This document shows positions 44,168 to 54,903 of a DNA stretch of 64,000 bases, piece by piece. Numbering within the stretch: position 1 is the first letter of the stretch; each line of letters opens with the position of its first letter. The position numbers were made by a program, and so were the translations under genes. The notes beneath the pieces are model-generated. The model made no database searches, was not told the DNA's origin, and was given only the letters and a program-made list of their open reading frames with translations. This stretch comes from Flagellimonas amphidinii (GTDB taxonomy: Bacteria > Bacteroidota > Bacteroidia > Flavobacteriales > Flavobacteriaceae): positions 186,001-250,000 of the forward strand of contig NZ_JABFNN010000027.1 of NCBI RefSeq assembly GCF_013090115.1. Reading direction: 5' to 3'.

Positions 44168-46903
44168 ATGAGAACAGCTTTGTTCTGGGCTGTGTTTTGC
44201 TGTGCCATAATGCAATATGGTCAGCAGAACACTACTATTTCGGGGAATATTTTAGAGAAAGGGTTGAAACGACCAATTGCTAATGCCGAAATTACCATTG
44301 ATAATCTTTCAGAAAAGTTTTTTACCGATGGTGATGGAACATTTTCGATACAGATTTCCCTTTCAGGAGAGTCCATTTTAAAAATTACTTCAGACGGTTT
44401 TGTTACCCAAAACTTCGCGGTTTTTTTAGATGGAACACCAATTGATCTAGGGGAGATTTACTTAGACAAGGATTTGGTTCAGGAAAAGACAGACAATCTG
44501 TTGACCCTTACCGATGCTGAACTTTTTGATGATGACCAAACTGTTTCCTCATCTCTGGGTATTCTTCAATCTACCAGGGATGTTTTCTTAAATCGTGCTG
44601 CTTTTGATTTTGGCCAAGCCTTTTTTAAGGTAAGAGGTTATGATTCTCGTAATGGTAATGTGCTCATCAATGGTATTTCCATGAATAAATTCTTTGATGG
44701 AAGACCACAATGGAATAATTGGGGAGGACTCAATGATATAGTAAGAAATCAAGAATTTACCAACGGACTTGCCGTCAATCCCTTCACTTTTGGAGGAATA
44801 TTGGGCAACACCAATATTGACATGAGACCTTCTGGGTTCAGACCCGGGATTCGATTGTCCAGCTCTGCTTCCAATAGAACTTATAGGGGACGATTGATGG
44901 CCACATATAATTCCGGATTACAAGAAAATGGATTGGCTTACTCCGTTTCAACTTCACGAAGATGGGCCAAAGAAGGATATGTGGAAGGCACTTTATACGA
45001 TGCCTATTCTCTTTTCGGCACTTTGGAATATCAGATAAATTCCACCAATGCAGTTGCATTAACGGCTATTCTGGCCCGAAACAGGAGAGGACGTTCAGCA
45101 GCTATTACAGAGGAAGTTTTTGATTTGATGGGGAGTCAATATAATCCATATTGGGGCAATCAGGATGAAAAAATCAGAAATGCTAGGGAGCGAGACATTT
45201 TTGAGCCCATTTTTATGTTCAATTACTTTGTAAGGTCCAAAAAATGGAGCTGGACCACTGGAATTGGATATCAGTTTGGAACCAATTCCAGAAGCAGGTT
45301 GGGTTATTTTAATGCGCCCAATCCAGACCCTACATATTACAGATACTTGCCCAGCTATCATTTAAACAGCTCAATAGGCGCAGATTTTTACAATGCAAAT
45401 TTGGCAAAGGAAGGACTTTTAAATACGCCTCAATTACAATGGGCAGATCTTTACAAGGCCAATACTGCCAATACTGGAAAAGCGGCTTATCTACTTTATG
45501 ATGATGTTGTCAAGGACAATCAGATTATGGCTTCAACCGCAGTGACCCATAGTATCAATGAACATATCAAGTTGGGAGGCGGGTTTAATTTTAAAAAATT
45601 GACTTCCCAGAATTTTGCCCAGATAGAAGATTTATTAGGTGCCGATTTCCATGAGGACATGGATTCATTTTCCAACACTTTGAACGATGTCCAGGGAAGC
45701 TTGACCAAAACTGCAGGAGAAAAATTCAATTACAACTACAAACTGGAAGCTTCACAAATGGATGCTTTTGGCCAGTTAGAAATGGGTGGAAAAAACTGGA
45801 ACGGTTTAGCGTCAGCCTCTTTTGTAAATTTTAACGTGCAACGAAATGGCCTGTTTGCCAATGAGCGCTTTTTGGAGAATTCCATGGGGCCAAGCGAGAA
45901 AGTATCAATAGGTGGACTGTCATTTAAAGGAGGATTGAGCTATTACCTAACAAGAAGGCATTGGTTTTCAGTAAACGGAGCTAAATTGGAAAGACCGCCT
46001 ACCATTCAGAATATTTTCATCAACCCAAGAGAGAACAATACTGTGGTTCCAGAAATTCAAAAAGAAACCATTACCACTGTAGACCTTAGCTATTTTATTC
46101 GGCTACCGGACATCACGGGAAGGGTGAGCGCATTTTATACCCGTTTTCAAAATACTACGGACATCAATTTCTTTTTTGTGGATTCTGGCTTAGGGTCAGA
46201 TTTTGTTCAAGAAGTCATCACTGGGTTGGATAGACTTCATAAAGGGATTGAATTTGGAATGGAGTATCAAGCCTCATCAAGTGTAAAGTTATCAGTGGTT
46301 GGAAATTTGGGACACTATGTTTACGCCAGTGACCCATCAATCCAAATAAATTTTGATACCGCGGGAGCTGAAGAAGACCTCATCGCCCCAGAAGGGAATA
46401 TCGATTTGGGCATTGCCAATCTGAAAGATTTAAGGTTGGCTCAGGGGCCTCAAACTGCAATTGCCTTCGGAATTGAGTACCGAAGCCCTAAATATTGGTG
46501 GGTTGGAGCCAGTGCAAACTATTTGACCAATAATTATAGCGGTCTTTCTACAATTACACGGACCAAAAGCTTTCTTCTAGACCCAGAAACTGGAGCGCGT
46601 TTTCCAGATGCAACCGATGAAAATGTAGCTGAATTATTACAGCAACATCCACTGGATGAAATCTATCTGTTGAATTTGATTGGAGGAAAATCTTGGATTG
46701 TTGGCAAGAAATACATCAGTGTTTTTGCCAGCGTGAACAACCTTTTCAGTTCCATTTTCAGAACTGGGGGATATGAACAGAGCCGAAATGGCAATTATGG
46801 GCAATTGACTCAGGATAATCAGAGTGGCAGCCCATCCTTTGGGCCAAAGTACTGGTACAGCTTCGGGAGAACCTATTTTTTGAATTTGGCCATAAGCTTT
46901 TAA
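44168..46903 (+). CDS. TonB-dependent receptor, partner of DUF5689 lipoprotein
   Basis: A 911-residue outer-membrane receptor. The signal peptide (MRTALFWAVFCCAIMQYG) precedes a carboxypeptidase-like domain (about 20-105, NTTISGNILEKGLKRPIANA). The plug has FFKVRGYDSRNGNVLINGIS and WGGLNDIVRNQEFTNGL, and the barrel ends in TYFLNLAISF. It shares the NWxGLNDI plug motif with the receptor at 39225, so the two are distant paralogues. The DUF5689/lamin-tail lipoprotein 12 bases downstream is probably its surface lid partner, in the position SusD takes in glycan systems. Confidence 0.9.
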   Translation: MRTALFWAVFCCAIMQYGQQNTTISGNILEKGLKRPIANAEITIDNLSEKFFTDGDGTFSIQISLSGESILKITSDGFVTQNFAVFLDGTPIDLGEIYLDKDLVQEKTDNLLTLTDAELFDDDQTVSSSLGILQSTRDVFLNRAAFDFGQAFFKVRGYDSRNGNVLINGISMNKFFDGRPQWNNWGGLNDIVRNQEFTNGLAVNPFTFGGILGNTNIDMRPSGFRPGIRLSSSASNRTYRGRLMATYNSGLQENGLAYSVSTSRRWAKEGYVEGTLYDAYSLFGTLEYQINSTNAVALTAILARNRRGRSAAITEEVFDLMGSQYNPYWGNQDEKIRNARERDIFEPIFMFNYFVRSKKWSWTTGIGYQFGTNSRSRLGYFNAPNPDPTYYRYLPSYHLNSSIGADFYNANLAKEGLLNTPQLQWADLYKANTANTGKAAYLLYDDVVKDNQIMASTAVTHSINEHIKLGGGFNFKKLTSQNFAQIEDLLGADFHEDMDSFSNTLNDVQGSLTKTAGEKFNYNYKLEASQMDAFGQLEMGGKNWNGLASASFVNFNVQRNGLFANERFLENSMGPSEKVSIGGLSFKGGLSYYLTRRHWFSVNGAKLERPPTIQNIFINPRENNTVVPEIQKETITTVDLSYFIRLPDITGRVSAFYTRFQNTTDINFFFVDSGLGSDFVQEVITGLDRLHKGIEFGMEYQASSSVKLSVVGNLGHYVYASDPSIQINFDTAGAEEDLIAPEGNIDLGIANLKDLRLAQGPQTAIAFGIEYRSPKYWWVGASANYLTNNYSGLSTITRTKSFLLDPETGARFPDATDENVAELLQQHPLDEIYLLNLIGGKSWIVGKKYISVFASVNNLFSSIFRTGGYEQSRNGNYGQLTQDNQSGSPSFGPKYWYSFGRTYFLNLAISF

Positions 46904-46915
46904 TCAGCAATAATT

Positions 46916-48280
46916 ATGAAACGTATCTTAAATACATCTGTAGCACTTTTTATGTTGATGCTAGGCTTGTCATGTGTTGACGGAAGAGATTTTGACCGTT
47001 TGGAAGCATCTTGTACCCAAGATTTAGAAGCAAATATCAGCTTCGCCGAGCTTGAAGGTTTTTTGGAAGAGGAAGTCATACAAATACATGAAGATTTGGT
47101 TTTGGAGGGTTATGTCATTTCTTCGGATCGCGCAGGAAACTTTTATGGAGAACTTTATCTGCAAGATACTCCAGCAAATCCCACCCAAGGATTACAAATT
47201 GAGATTGACCTTAGGGAATCCCATTTTTGGTACGAAGAAGGAAGCAAGGTTTTAGTAAAACTGAAAGGGCTTTACTTGGGAAAAAGTGGAGAAGACTTAA
47301 AAATAGGAAGTGCCTTTACATCTTTTGGCAATATTTCAGTAGGAAGGTTGCCCGCACTTCAGGTGAAAGAACATATTTTTCGTTCCTGTGCTACTGCGGA
47401 AATAGTTGAACCTACTTTAACTACAATCTCCAATATTGATGAGCTTCCGGCCAACACTTTAGTGCGCCTTGATGCCGTGGAATTTGTAGAGGAGGATTTA
47501 GGGCAACCCTTTGCCATTGAAGGAGAGGAAACCGAAAGAAGATTGAAAGATTGTGAAGAAATCGAAATTGTGATGGTCAATAGCGGATACGCAGATTTTC
47601 AGGCAGAGCTATTACCTGAAAGTAATGGGACCATAACCGCGGTTCTTCTCAAGAATGGAGTTGCACCCAGCTTGGTTATTCGAGATTTGCACGATATTGA
47701 TTTTACCCAAGAACGCTGCCCAGAAGTTATTACCGAGTTTACATCCAACCATATTTTTATTTCAGAATTGGCCGACCCAGAGAACAATTCAGGAGCAAGG
47801 TTTGTAGAACTCTACAATTCAGATGCTGAGCCCTTGGATTTGAACTTATGGACGCTTCGACGGTATACCAATGCCAATACCGAAGCAGGCTCTTCCATAG
47901 ACTTATCTGGGCTTGTGATTGAAGCAGAGAGTACTTTGGTTATTTCCCCAAATGCTCCAGAATTTGAATTGGTCTATGGTTTCTCTCCAGATTCAGGCGT
48001 GTCTACCAATACCCCGGCAGATTCCAATGGAGATGACAACATAGAATTAGTGGATCCCTTCGGAACTGTAATCGATGCTTTTGGTATAATTGGCGAGGAT
48101 GGGTCTGGCACCAACCATGAATTTGAAGATGGGCGAGCAGTTCGGAACCCAGATATTACCATAGGGAATCCCAACTACAACTTTCAAGAGTGGACCTTAT
48201 ACAACGACACAGGAGAAGCAGGGACCATTAAACAACCACAAAACGCGCCAGAAGATTTTACTCCTAGTTTAAGGGAGTGA
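46916..48280 (+). CDS. DUF5689 and lamin-tail domain lipoprotein
   Basis: A 454-residue lipoprotein (MKRILNTSVALFMLMLGLSC, Cys20). The N-terminal half matches DUF5689 (about 40-255), an OB-like tandem seen in VLEGYVISSDRAGNFYGELY and LVRLDAVEFVEEDLGQPF. The C-terminal part (about 277-400) is a lamin-tail domain: IFISELADPENNSGARFVEL and the LWTLRRYTNANTEAG segment. Lamin-tail domains often accompany extracellular nucleases, where they may bind nucleic acid. Encoded directly after a TonB receptor, it is likely surface exposed and helps capture substrate. It converges on the purple acid phosphatase gene. Confidence 0.85.
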   Translation: MKRILNTSVALFMLMLGLSCVDGRDFDRLEASCTQDLEANISFAELEGFLEEEVIQIHEDLVLEGYVISSDRAGNFYGELYLQDTPANPTQGLQIEIDLRESHFWYEEGSKVLVKLKGLYLGKSGEDLKIGSAFTSFGNISVGRLPALQVKEHIFRSCATAEIVEPTLTTISNIDELPANTLVRLDAVEFVEEDLGQPFAIEGEETERRLKDCEEIEIVMVNSGYADFQAELLPESNGTITAVLLKNGVAPSLVIRDLHDIDFTQERCPEVITEFTSNHIFISELADPENNSGARFVELYNSDAEPLDLNLWTLRRYTNANTEAGSSIDLSGLVIEAESTLVISPNAPEFELVYGFSPDSGVSTNTPADSNGDDNIELVDPFGTVIDAFGIIGEDGSGTNHEFEDGRAVRNPDITIGNPNYNFQEWTLYNDTGEAGTIKQPQNAPEDFTPSLRE

Positions 48281-48318
48281 TTCTTATAATTCCAAAAACC
48301 CCTAATTCTAAAGAAGTC

Positions 48319-49722
48319 CTACTCCTTCACAAAATCCTTTTTCAAACGTAAGGGAACTTCCGCTTCCAAGTTGGTGAGGGTTTTGCTGCCGTCAGCGGCC
48401 TTTTGCAGTTCAAACCCATCGTACAAGCTGCCCAGTGGTGTAAAAGCTTGGTATTTAAGTTTGTTGCCCTCCACAGAGATTATCTGGAACAGCTGGGTAA
48501 ATTCACCTCTTTTATACATCCAATCCCGATCTTGCGATTGGTACATTTTAGGTCCACTTACCGAAACGGCATAGACCGTTCCCGCATCAGAGACTACTGT
48601 TTTACCCTCACCATTGTTGGCATCATATCCTCTGGCATAAGTGTGGTCATGACCTTGAAGCACTAGATCAACCCCATATTTGTCAATTAAAGGTTTTAAC
48701 CCTTCGCGGAGTTCTTTGTTGTCGCGTCCCTTAGCCGTGGAATAAATGGGGTAGTGTAAAAATAGTGTGGTCCATGTTTTGGTATTCTCAGACAATACCT
48801 TGTCCAACCACGCTATAATGATGTCCCGATGCTTGGCATGGCTATTAAAATATTTGGCATCTATGGAAACCAACCGCATATTGCGGTAGTCCATGGTGTA
48901 AAAAGTTTCTTCAAAATCAACAGCAGGGCCATTTTTGGGCAAATTGAACTGCGGTTCCCATAAAACTGATAAATCCCCTCCTTTATATTCATGGTTTCCT
49001 GGAGTCATGATGCTCGGCACGGTGGCATGAAGATAACTGCCAGCATAAAACCACTCTCCCCATTCCTGATTGGATTCACTATGATTGATCAAATCCCCAG
49101 CATGCATCATAAAATCAACTTCGGGCACCATCTGATAGGATTTTCGGATTACTCTGGACCACATCGATTTTACATCGTTCTGCGCATCTCCAAAATAAAC
49201 AAAACTAAAAGGCTTGTTCTGATCCATATCTGGAACTGTAATTTGGAACCACTCGCTCCACGTAGGTGCATTGATGTCATCTCCGTAGCCAACATGGTAC
49301 ACATAGGTCTTGCCAGGCTCCAATCCATCAACTAGGGCAGAATGGTAGGCTGCCTTCACCAAAGGCTCATTATCCCTTTTGTTCTCATTTTCGAACATTT
49401 GGGTAGTTGCTTTGATGCGTCTGGCTACACCCGGTAGGCGATGATCAGGGCCATGTCCTTCAGGAGCTACTTCAACAAAAGCTTCTTTTACACTTTGTTC
49501 GCTTCGCCAGTTTACCGCAAAACTGTGTGTTGGGTCTTCAGTAAGGTTGACAATAATCCTATCTGGCACTTTGGATGGAAAGATAAGTTTGTGGGCAGGT
49601 ACCCCAGAATGATACTGATAATGACTATGACCATGTGCTTCCTCACCCTTATCTTGGCCAAAGGCTAAGGTTCCGAAAAGAAATAGTAGACCTAGTGTAA
49701 AATGTGATAGATGTAGCTTCAT
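48319..49722 (-). CDS. Purple acid phosphatase-like metallophosphoesterase
   Basis: A 467-residue secreted enzyme. The start at 49722 gives the signal peptide MKLHLSHFTLGLLFLFGTLA. A fibronectin III-like N-terminal domain (about 50-165) is followed by a calcineurin-type domain. Metal motifs are FSFVYFGDAQNDVKS, DFMMHAGDLINH, MTPGNHEYKGG, TLFLHYPIY and LQGHDHTYARG. Such enzymes remove phosphate from organic esters, including nucleotides. It converges on the TonB/DUF5689 pair and fits a phosphate-scavenging locus together with the EEP enzyme. Confidence 0.9.
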   Translation of the reverse strand: MKLHLSHFTLGLLFLFGTLAFGQDKGEEAHGHSHYQYHSGVPAHKLIFPSKVPDRIIVNLTEDPTHSFAVNWRSEQSVKEAFVEVAPEGHGPDHRLPGVARRIKATTQMFENENKRDNEPLVKAAYHSALVDGLEPGKTYVYHVGYGDDINAPTWSEWFQITVPDMDQNKPFSFVYFGDAQNDVKSMWSRVIRKSYQMVPEVDFMMHAGDLINHSESNQEWGEWFYAGSYLHATVPSIMTPGNHEYKGGDLSVLWEPQFNLPKNGPAVDFEETFYTMDYRNMRLVSIDAKYFNSHAKHRDIIIAWLDKVLSENTKTWTTLFLHYPIYSTAKGRDNKELREGLKPLIDKYGVDLVLQGHDHTYARGYDANNGEGKTVVSDAGTVYAVSVSGPKMYQSQDRDWMYKRGEFTQLFQIISVEGNKLKYQAFTPLGSLYDGFELQKAADGSKTLTNLEAEVPLRLKKDFVKE

Positions 49723-49842
49723 GTGTTTTTGGTTTTCTGATATTGGATTTGATGTAATTACAAAAGTCCAGTAATTCAGGCTGAATTCATTGGAAAACAT
49801 TCATAATTAACGGAAATTTAAATTACCGTCTTGTTGACTTCA

Positions 49843-49874
49843 GAAATGAAAAAAGGAGCAAAAATAGCTCCTTT
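49843..49874 (-). terminator. Intrinsic terminator of the SYLF gene
   Basis: On the minus strand AAAGGAGC (49874-49867) and GCTCCTTT (49859-49852) form a stem followed by TTTCATTTC. It lies 35 bases past the SYLF gene stop. Confidence 0.8.
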
Positions 49875-49908
49875 GTAATATCGTTTCTTTTTTGGATTAA
49901 GAGATTTG

Positions 49909-50439
49909 TTAGAATGGTTTATATCCAAACTTTTGACCGCCAACTGAAGCATCTGCCATAAGTCCAGCTTTGGGCAATGCAAAAACGGCAATACCTTCCT
50001 TATATTTTGCATTAAAGGCAATTCCCGATTTTAGGGCGACTGCCGAAGTCTCAGCTGAAAACTGGAATTTACCCTCTTTAAAACGTTCCAAATCCACTGG
50101 GGTTTCAAAAAAAATGATTTCAATTATAGCTTGTCCGCCAGCCTGAAGACCAACGTTCAACTTTTTAAGATTGGCCATGCCAATAGCTTCACCTTTTTCA
50201 TAAACAACACCATTTCCTGAGGCTCCACCAATAATAAAACCACCCTTTCCTACATTAGGGAAAAGTACATAACCTGCAGATTCCTCAAAAAAGCGTTCCA
50301 ATCCACTATCTGCTTGCAAAAGTGTTTTTTTTGCCTTTTTGGCGTCGTTCATAATTTTTCGGTCTTTCTTACTTTGGGCCATGGTTACAGTACCAACCAA
50401 TAGTAGTAATAGCAAAGCAAAAGATTTCATTTTGTTCAT
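49909..50439 (-). CDS. SYLF-domain exported protein
   Basis: A 176-residue exported protein with a signal peptide (MNKMKSFALLLLLLVGTVTMA). The SYLF (YSC84-like) lipid-binding domain spans about 40-175, with the pattern GYVLFPNVGKGGFIIGGASG and GLQAGGQAIIEIIFFET. Eukaryotic SYLF domains bind phosphoinositides; the bacterial ligand is unknown. The start could also be the second Met (codon 4). It stands alone, with its own terminator. Confidence 0.9.
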   Translation of the reverse strand: MNKMKSFALLLLLLVGTVTMAQSKKDRKIMNDAKKAKKTLLQADSGLERFFEESAGYVLFPNVGKGGFIIGGASGNGVVYEKGEAIGMANLKKLNVGLQAGGQAIIEIIFFETPVDLERFKEGKFQFSAETSAVALKSGIAFNAKYKEGIAVFALPKAGLMADASVGGQKFGYKPF

Positions 50440-50627
50440 AGCGTTCTCATTTAAAATCTATCTCAAAAGTAAAAAACAAACCCCATCCAATAAGAAAAGG
50501 GTTTGCCAATAAGTGTTAACAAAAAGAAGAGCCCCTATTCTGGTTTGCCTTTTCCAGGAAAATTCTCGAAAAACCAATTAACACTATAAATAGACAATCC
50601 TTATGAATTAATAGTATTTTAATATGA

Positions 50628-52925
<2,298 letters not shown>

Positions 52926-52963
52926 AACCAAGGTTTAAAATCAGAAAAAGAAAATTAAAATAG

Positions 52964-52999
52964 ACTGCCACAACGCGTAAAAGTTGTGGCAGTTTTTTT
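52964..52999 (+). terminator. Intrinsic terminator between katG and ankyrin gene
   Basis: ACTGCCACAAC (52964-52974) pairs with GTTGTGGCAGT (52983-52993), then T residues. The ankyrin gene begins 19 bases later, so it is reached by read-through or a promoter not recognised. Confidence 0.85.
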
Positions 53000-53017
53000 A
53001 TAACTTCAACCTGTAAA

Positions 53018-53497
53018 ATGAGTAACAAAGAAGATTTTTTCAACTACATTAGAAATGGCAATACAGAAGCCATGGAAAATTTGTTGGATGTAGATGCTAC
53101 CCTTTTGGAGACCAAAGACCAAAGAGGTTCCACACCTTTATTGTTGGCCTCTTATTATGGACATTTAGATTTGGTGGAATCCTTGTTGGTCCGTGGTGCT
53201 ATGGTGGACACCAAAGATGGCACAGGTAATACGGCTTTGATGGGGGTTTGCTTTAAAGGATACGCGGAAATAGCCAAAAAGTTGATTGAAGCAGGAGCCA
53301 ATGTCAACCAATCCAACGCCATGGGCGCCACATGCCTTATTTATGCAGCAACATTCAATAGAATGAAAATTGCCCAATTGCTTTTAGAGCATGGTGCCAA
53401 TACAGATACCAAAGATGCAAGAGGAAATACCGCTTTGGACCATGCAAAAATGCAAGGCATTCAACCTTTGGTTGACCTGTTAGAAACACACACATAA
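53018..53497 (+). CDS. Ankyrin-repeat protein downstream of katG
   Basis: A 159-residue cytosolic protein of about four ankyrin repeats. Consensus pieces are GSTPLLLASYYGHLDLVESL, GNTALMGVCFKGYAEIAKKL, GATCLIYAATFNRMKIAQLL and GNTALDHAKMQGIQPLVDLL. In Pseudomonas an ankyrin protein (AnkB) encoded next to a catalase is needed for full catalase activity; a similar helper role for KatG is inferred only from position and fold. The Nudix gene follows 7 bases later. Confidence 0.85.
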   Translation: MSNKEDFFNYIRNGNTEAMENLLDVDATLLETKDQRGSTPLLLASYYGHLDLVESLLVRGAMVDTKDGTGNTALMGVCFKGYAEIAKKLIEAGANVNQSNAMGATCLIYAATFNRMKIAQLLLEHGANTDTKDARGNTALDHAKMQGIQPLVDLLETHT

Positions 53498-53504
53498 TCC
53501 CCTT

Positions 53505-54128
53505 ATGGACTTAAGAGAACAACTCAATTTTGTTAAACGTATCAAAGCTATTTCAGAGACAGGGTTGGTATATGCCCAAGATCCCTATGATCGAGAAAGG
53601 TATGAAGAGTTGAAACATATAAGTTTCCAATTAATGGAAAGTATGACCAATGTACCTCTGGGGACTATTGAAGATTTTTTCATGCCGCAGAAAGATTACC
53701 CTACCCCAAAAGTGGATGTAAGGAGCTTTGTTTTGAATGATGAGGACGAAATCTTGATGGCCAAAGAAAGCGTTGATGGAAAATGGACCATTCCTGGTGG
53801 GTGGGCAGATATCGGGAACACCCCTTCTGAAACTGCAGTAAAGGAAGTACTGGAAGAAACGGGTATAAAAGTTGAGGTTGTCCGACTACTGGCAATATAT
53901 GACAAGCAAGTACATCCCCATCCCCCAGAACCCTATTATATTTATAAATTGATGTTTTTGTGCAGAATGGTTGGTGGGGAACTCAAACCAGGTTTTGATA
54001 TGTTGGGAGCCGATTTTTTTCCGTTGGATAAGCTTCCAGAACTTTCTCTTGAGCGAATTTTGGAAAGTCAGCTACATCAACTTTTCCATTTAAGCAAGTC
54101 TTCATCAGAAATGGTATATTTTGATTAG
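53505..54128 (+). CDS. Nudix hydrolase with N-terminal helical domain
   Basis: A 207-residue Nudix enzyme. An N-terminal domain of about 60 residues (VKRIKAISETGLVYAQDPYD) is common in ADP-ribose or nucleotide-sugar pyrophosphatases of this type. The Nudix box lies at about 104-126: GWADIGNTPSETAVKEVLEE. The usual first Glu is Asn and the Arg is Lys, both seen in related proteins; the metal-binding E-x-x-E-E core is intact. The substrate is not determined. The amidase gene starts one base after the stop. Confidence 0.85.
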   Translation: MDLREQLNFVKRIKAISETGLVYAQDPYDRERYEELKHISFQLMESMTNVPLGTIEDFFMPQKDYPTPKVDVRSFVLNDEDEILMAKESVDGKWTIPGGWADIGNTPSETAVKEVLEETGIKVEVVRLLAIYDKQVHPHPPEPYYIYKLMFLCRMVGGELKPGFDMLGADFFPLDKLPELSLERILESQLHQLFHLSKSSSEMVYFD

Positions 54129-54129
54129 G

Positions 54130-54903
54130 ATGATGGAAAAGCTCAATATAGCCCTTATCCAATCGCACTTACACTGGGAAAATCCTGTGGCCAACAGGTC
54201 CATGTTTCAAGAAAAATTGAAATCTATCAATAGTCAGGTTGAAGTCATCATTTTACCTGAAATGTTCTCCACAGGCTTTACGATGACTCCACAATCTCTT
54301 GATGTCTCCGAAGGAAAGCTTACATTGGAATGGATGCAACAAATGGCCGTGGAGCTGCAAGTTGCCATTGTGGGCAGTATTGTTTTCACTGAAACAGAAA
54401 AGAATTTTAACCGATTGTACTTCGTTTTTCCGGATGGTACTTACAAAAGTTATGATAAAAAACACACTTTTACCTTGGCTGGGGAAGATGCCGTGTATGA
54501 AGCAGGGAATGAGAAATTGATTGTGGAATACAAGGGATTTACATTTTGTCCACTGATTTGTTATGACCTAAGGTTTCCGGTATGGGCAAGGAATACAGAG
54601 GATTATGATGCTCTTATATATGTTGCCAACTGGCCAAGACCTCGAATTACAGCTTGGGATACCTTGCTCAAAGCCCGTGCTATTGAAAATATGGCCTACA
54701 GCATAGGGGTAAATAGGATTGGATTGGATGGATTGGGTTACGAATACCCAGGGCATTCGGGAGTTTATGACACCTTGGGAAATATACAGGCCTATTCAGA
54801 AAAAGAAGAAATATTGTATGCCACCTTGGACAAGAATCATATTGAATCTACAAGAGGCAAACTTAAGTTTCTAGGGGATAGGGATGAGTTTATTCTGAAA
54901 TGA
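54130..54903 (+). CDS. Carbon-nitrogen hydrolase (omega-amidase-like)
   Basis: A 257-residue nitrilase-superfamily amidase of the YafV/omega-amidase type, which hydrolyses 2-oxoglutaramate or similar amides. The catalytic triad is visible: Glu in VIILPEMFSTGF, Lys in YDKKHTFTLAGE and Cys in CPLICYDLRFPVW. The VANWPRPRITAWDTLLKARA segment is also typical. ATG codons at 54130 and 54133 are both possible. It overlaps the convergent Ig-like gene by 14 bases. Confidence 0.9.
   Translation: MMEKLNIALIQSHLHWENPVANRSMFQEKLKSINSQVEVIILPEMFSTGFTMTPQSLDVSEGKLTLEWMQQMAVELQVAIVGSIVFTETEKNFNRLYFVFPDGTYKSYDKKHTFTLAGEDAVYEAGNEKLIVEYKGFTFCPLICYDLRFPVWARNTEDYDALIYVANWPRPRITAWDTLLKARAIENMAYSIGVNRIGLDGLGYEYPGHSGVYDTLGNIQAYSEKEEILYATLDKNHIESTRGKLKFLGDRDEFILK

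Noticed and set aside
53505..54128. Inactive Nudix box (first Glu is Asn)
   Set aside because: Related Nudix proteins with the same N-terminal domain also vary here, and the metal-binding E-x-x-E-E core is intact, so inactivation is not supported.
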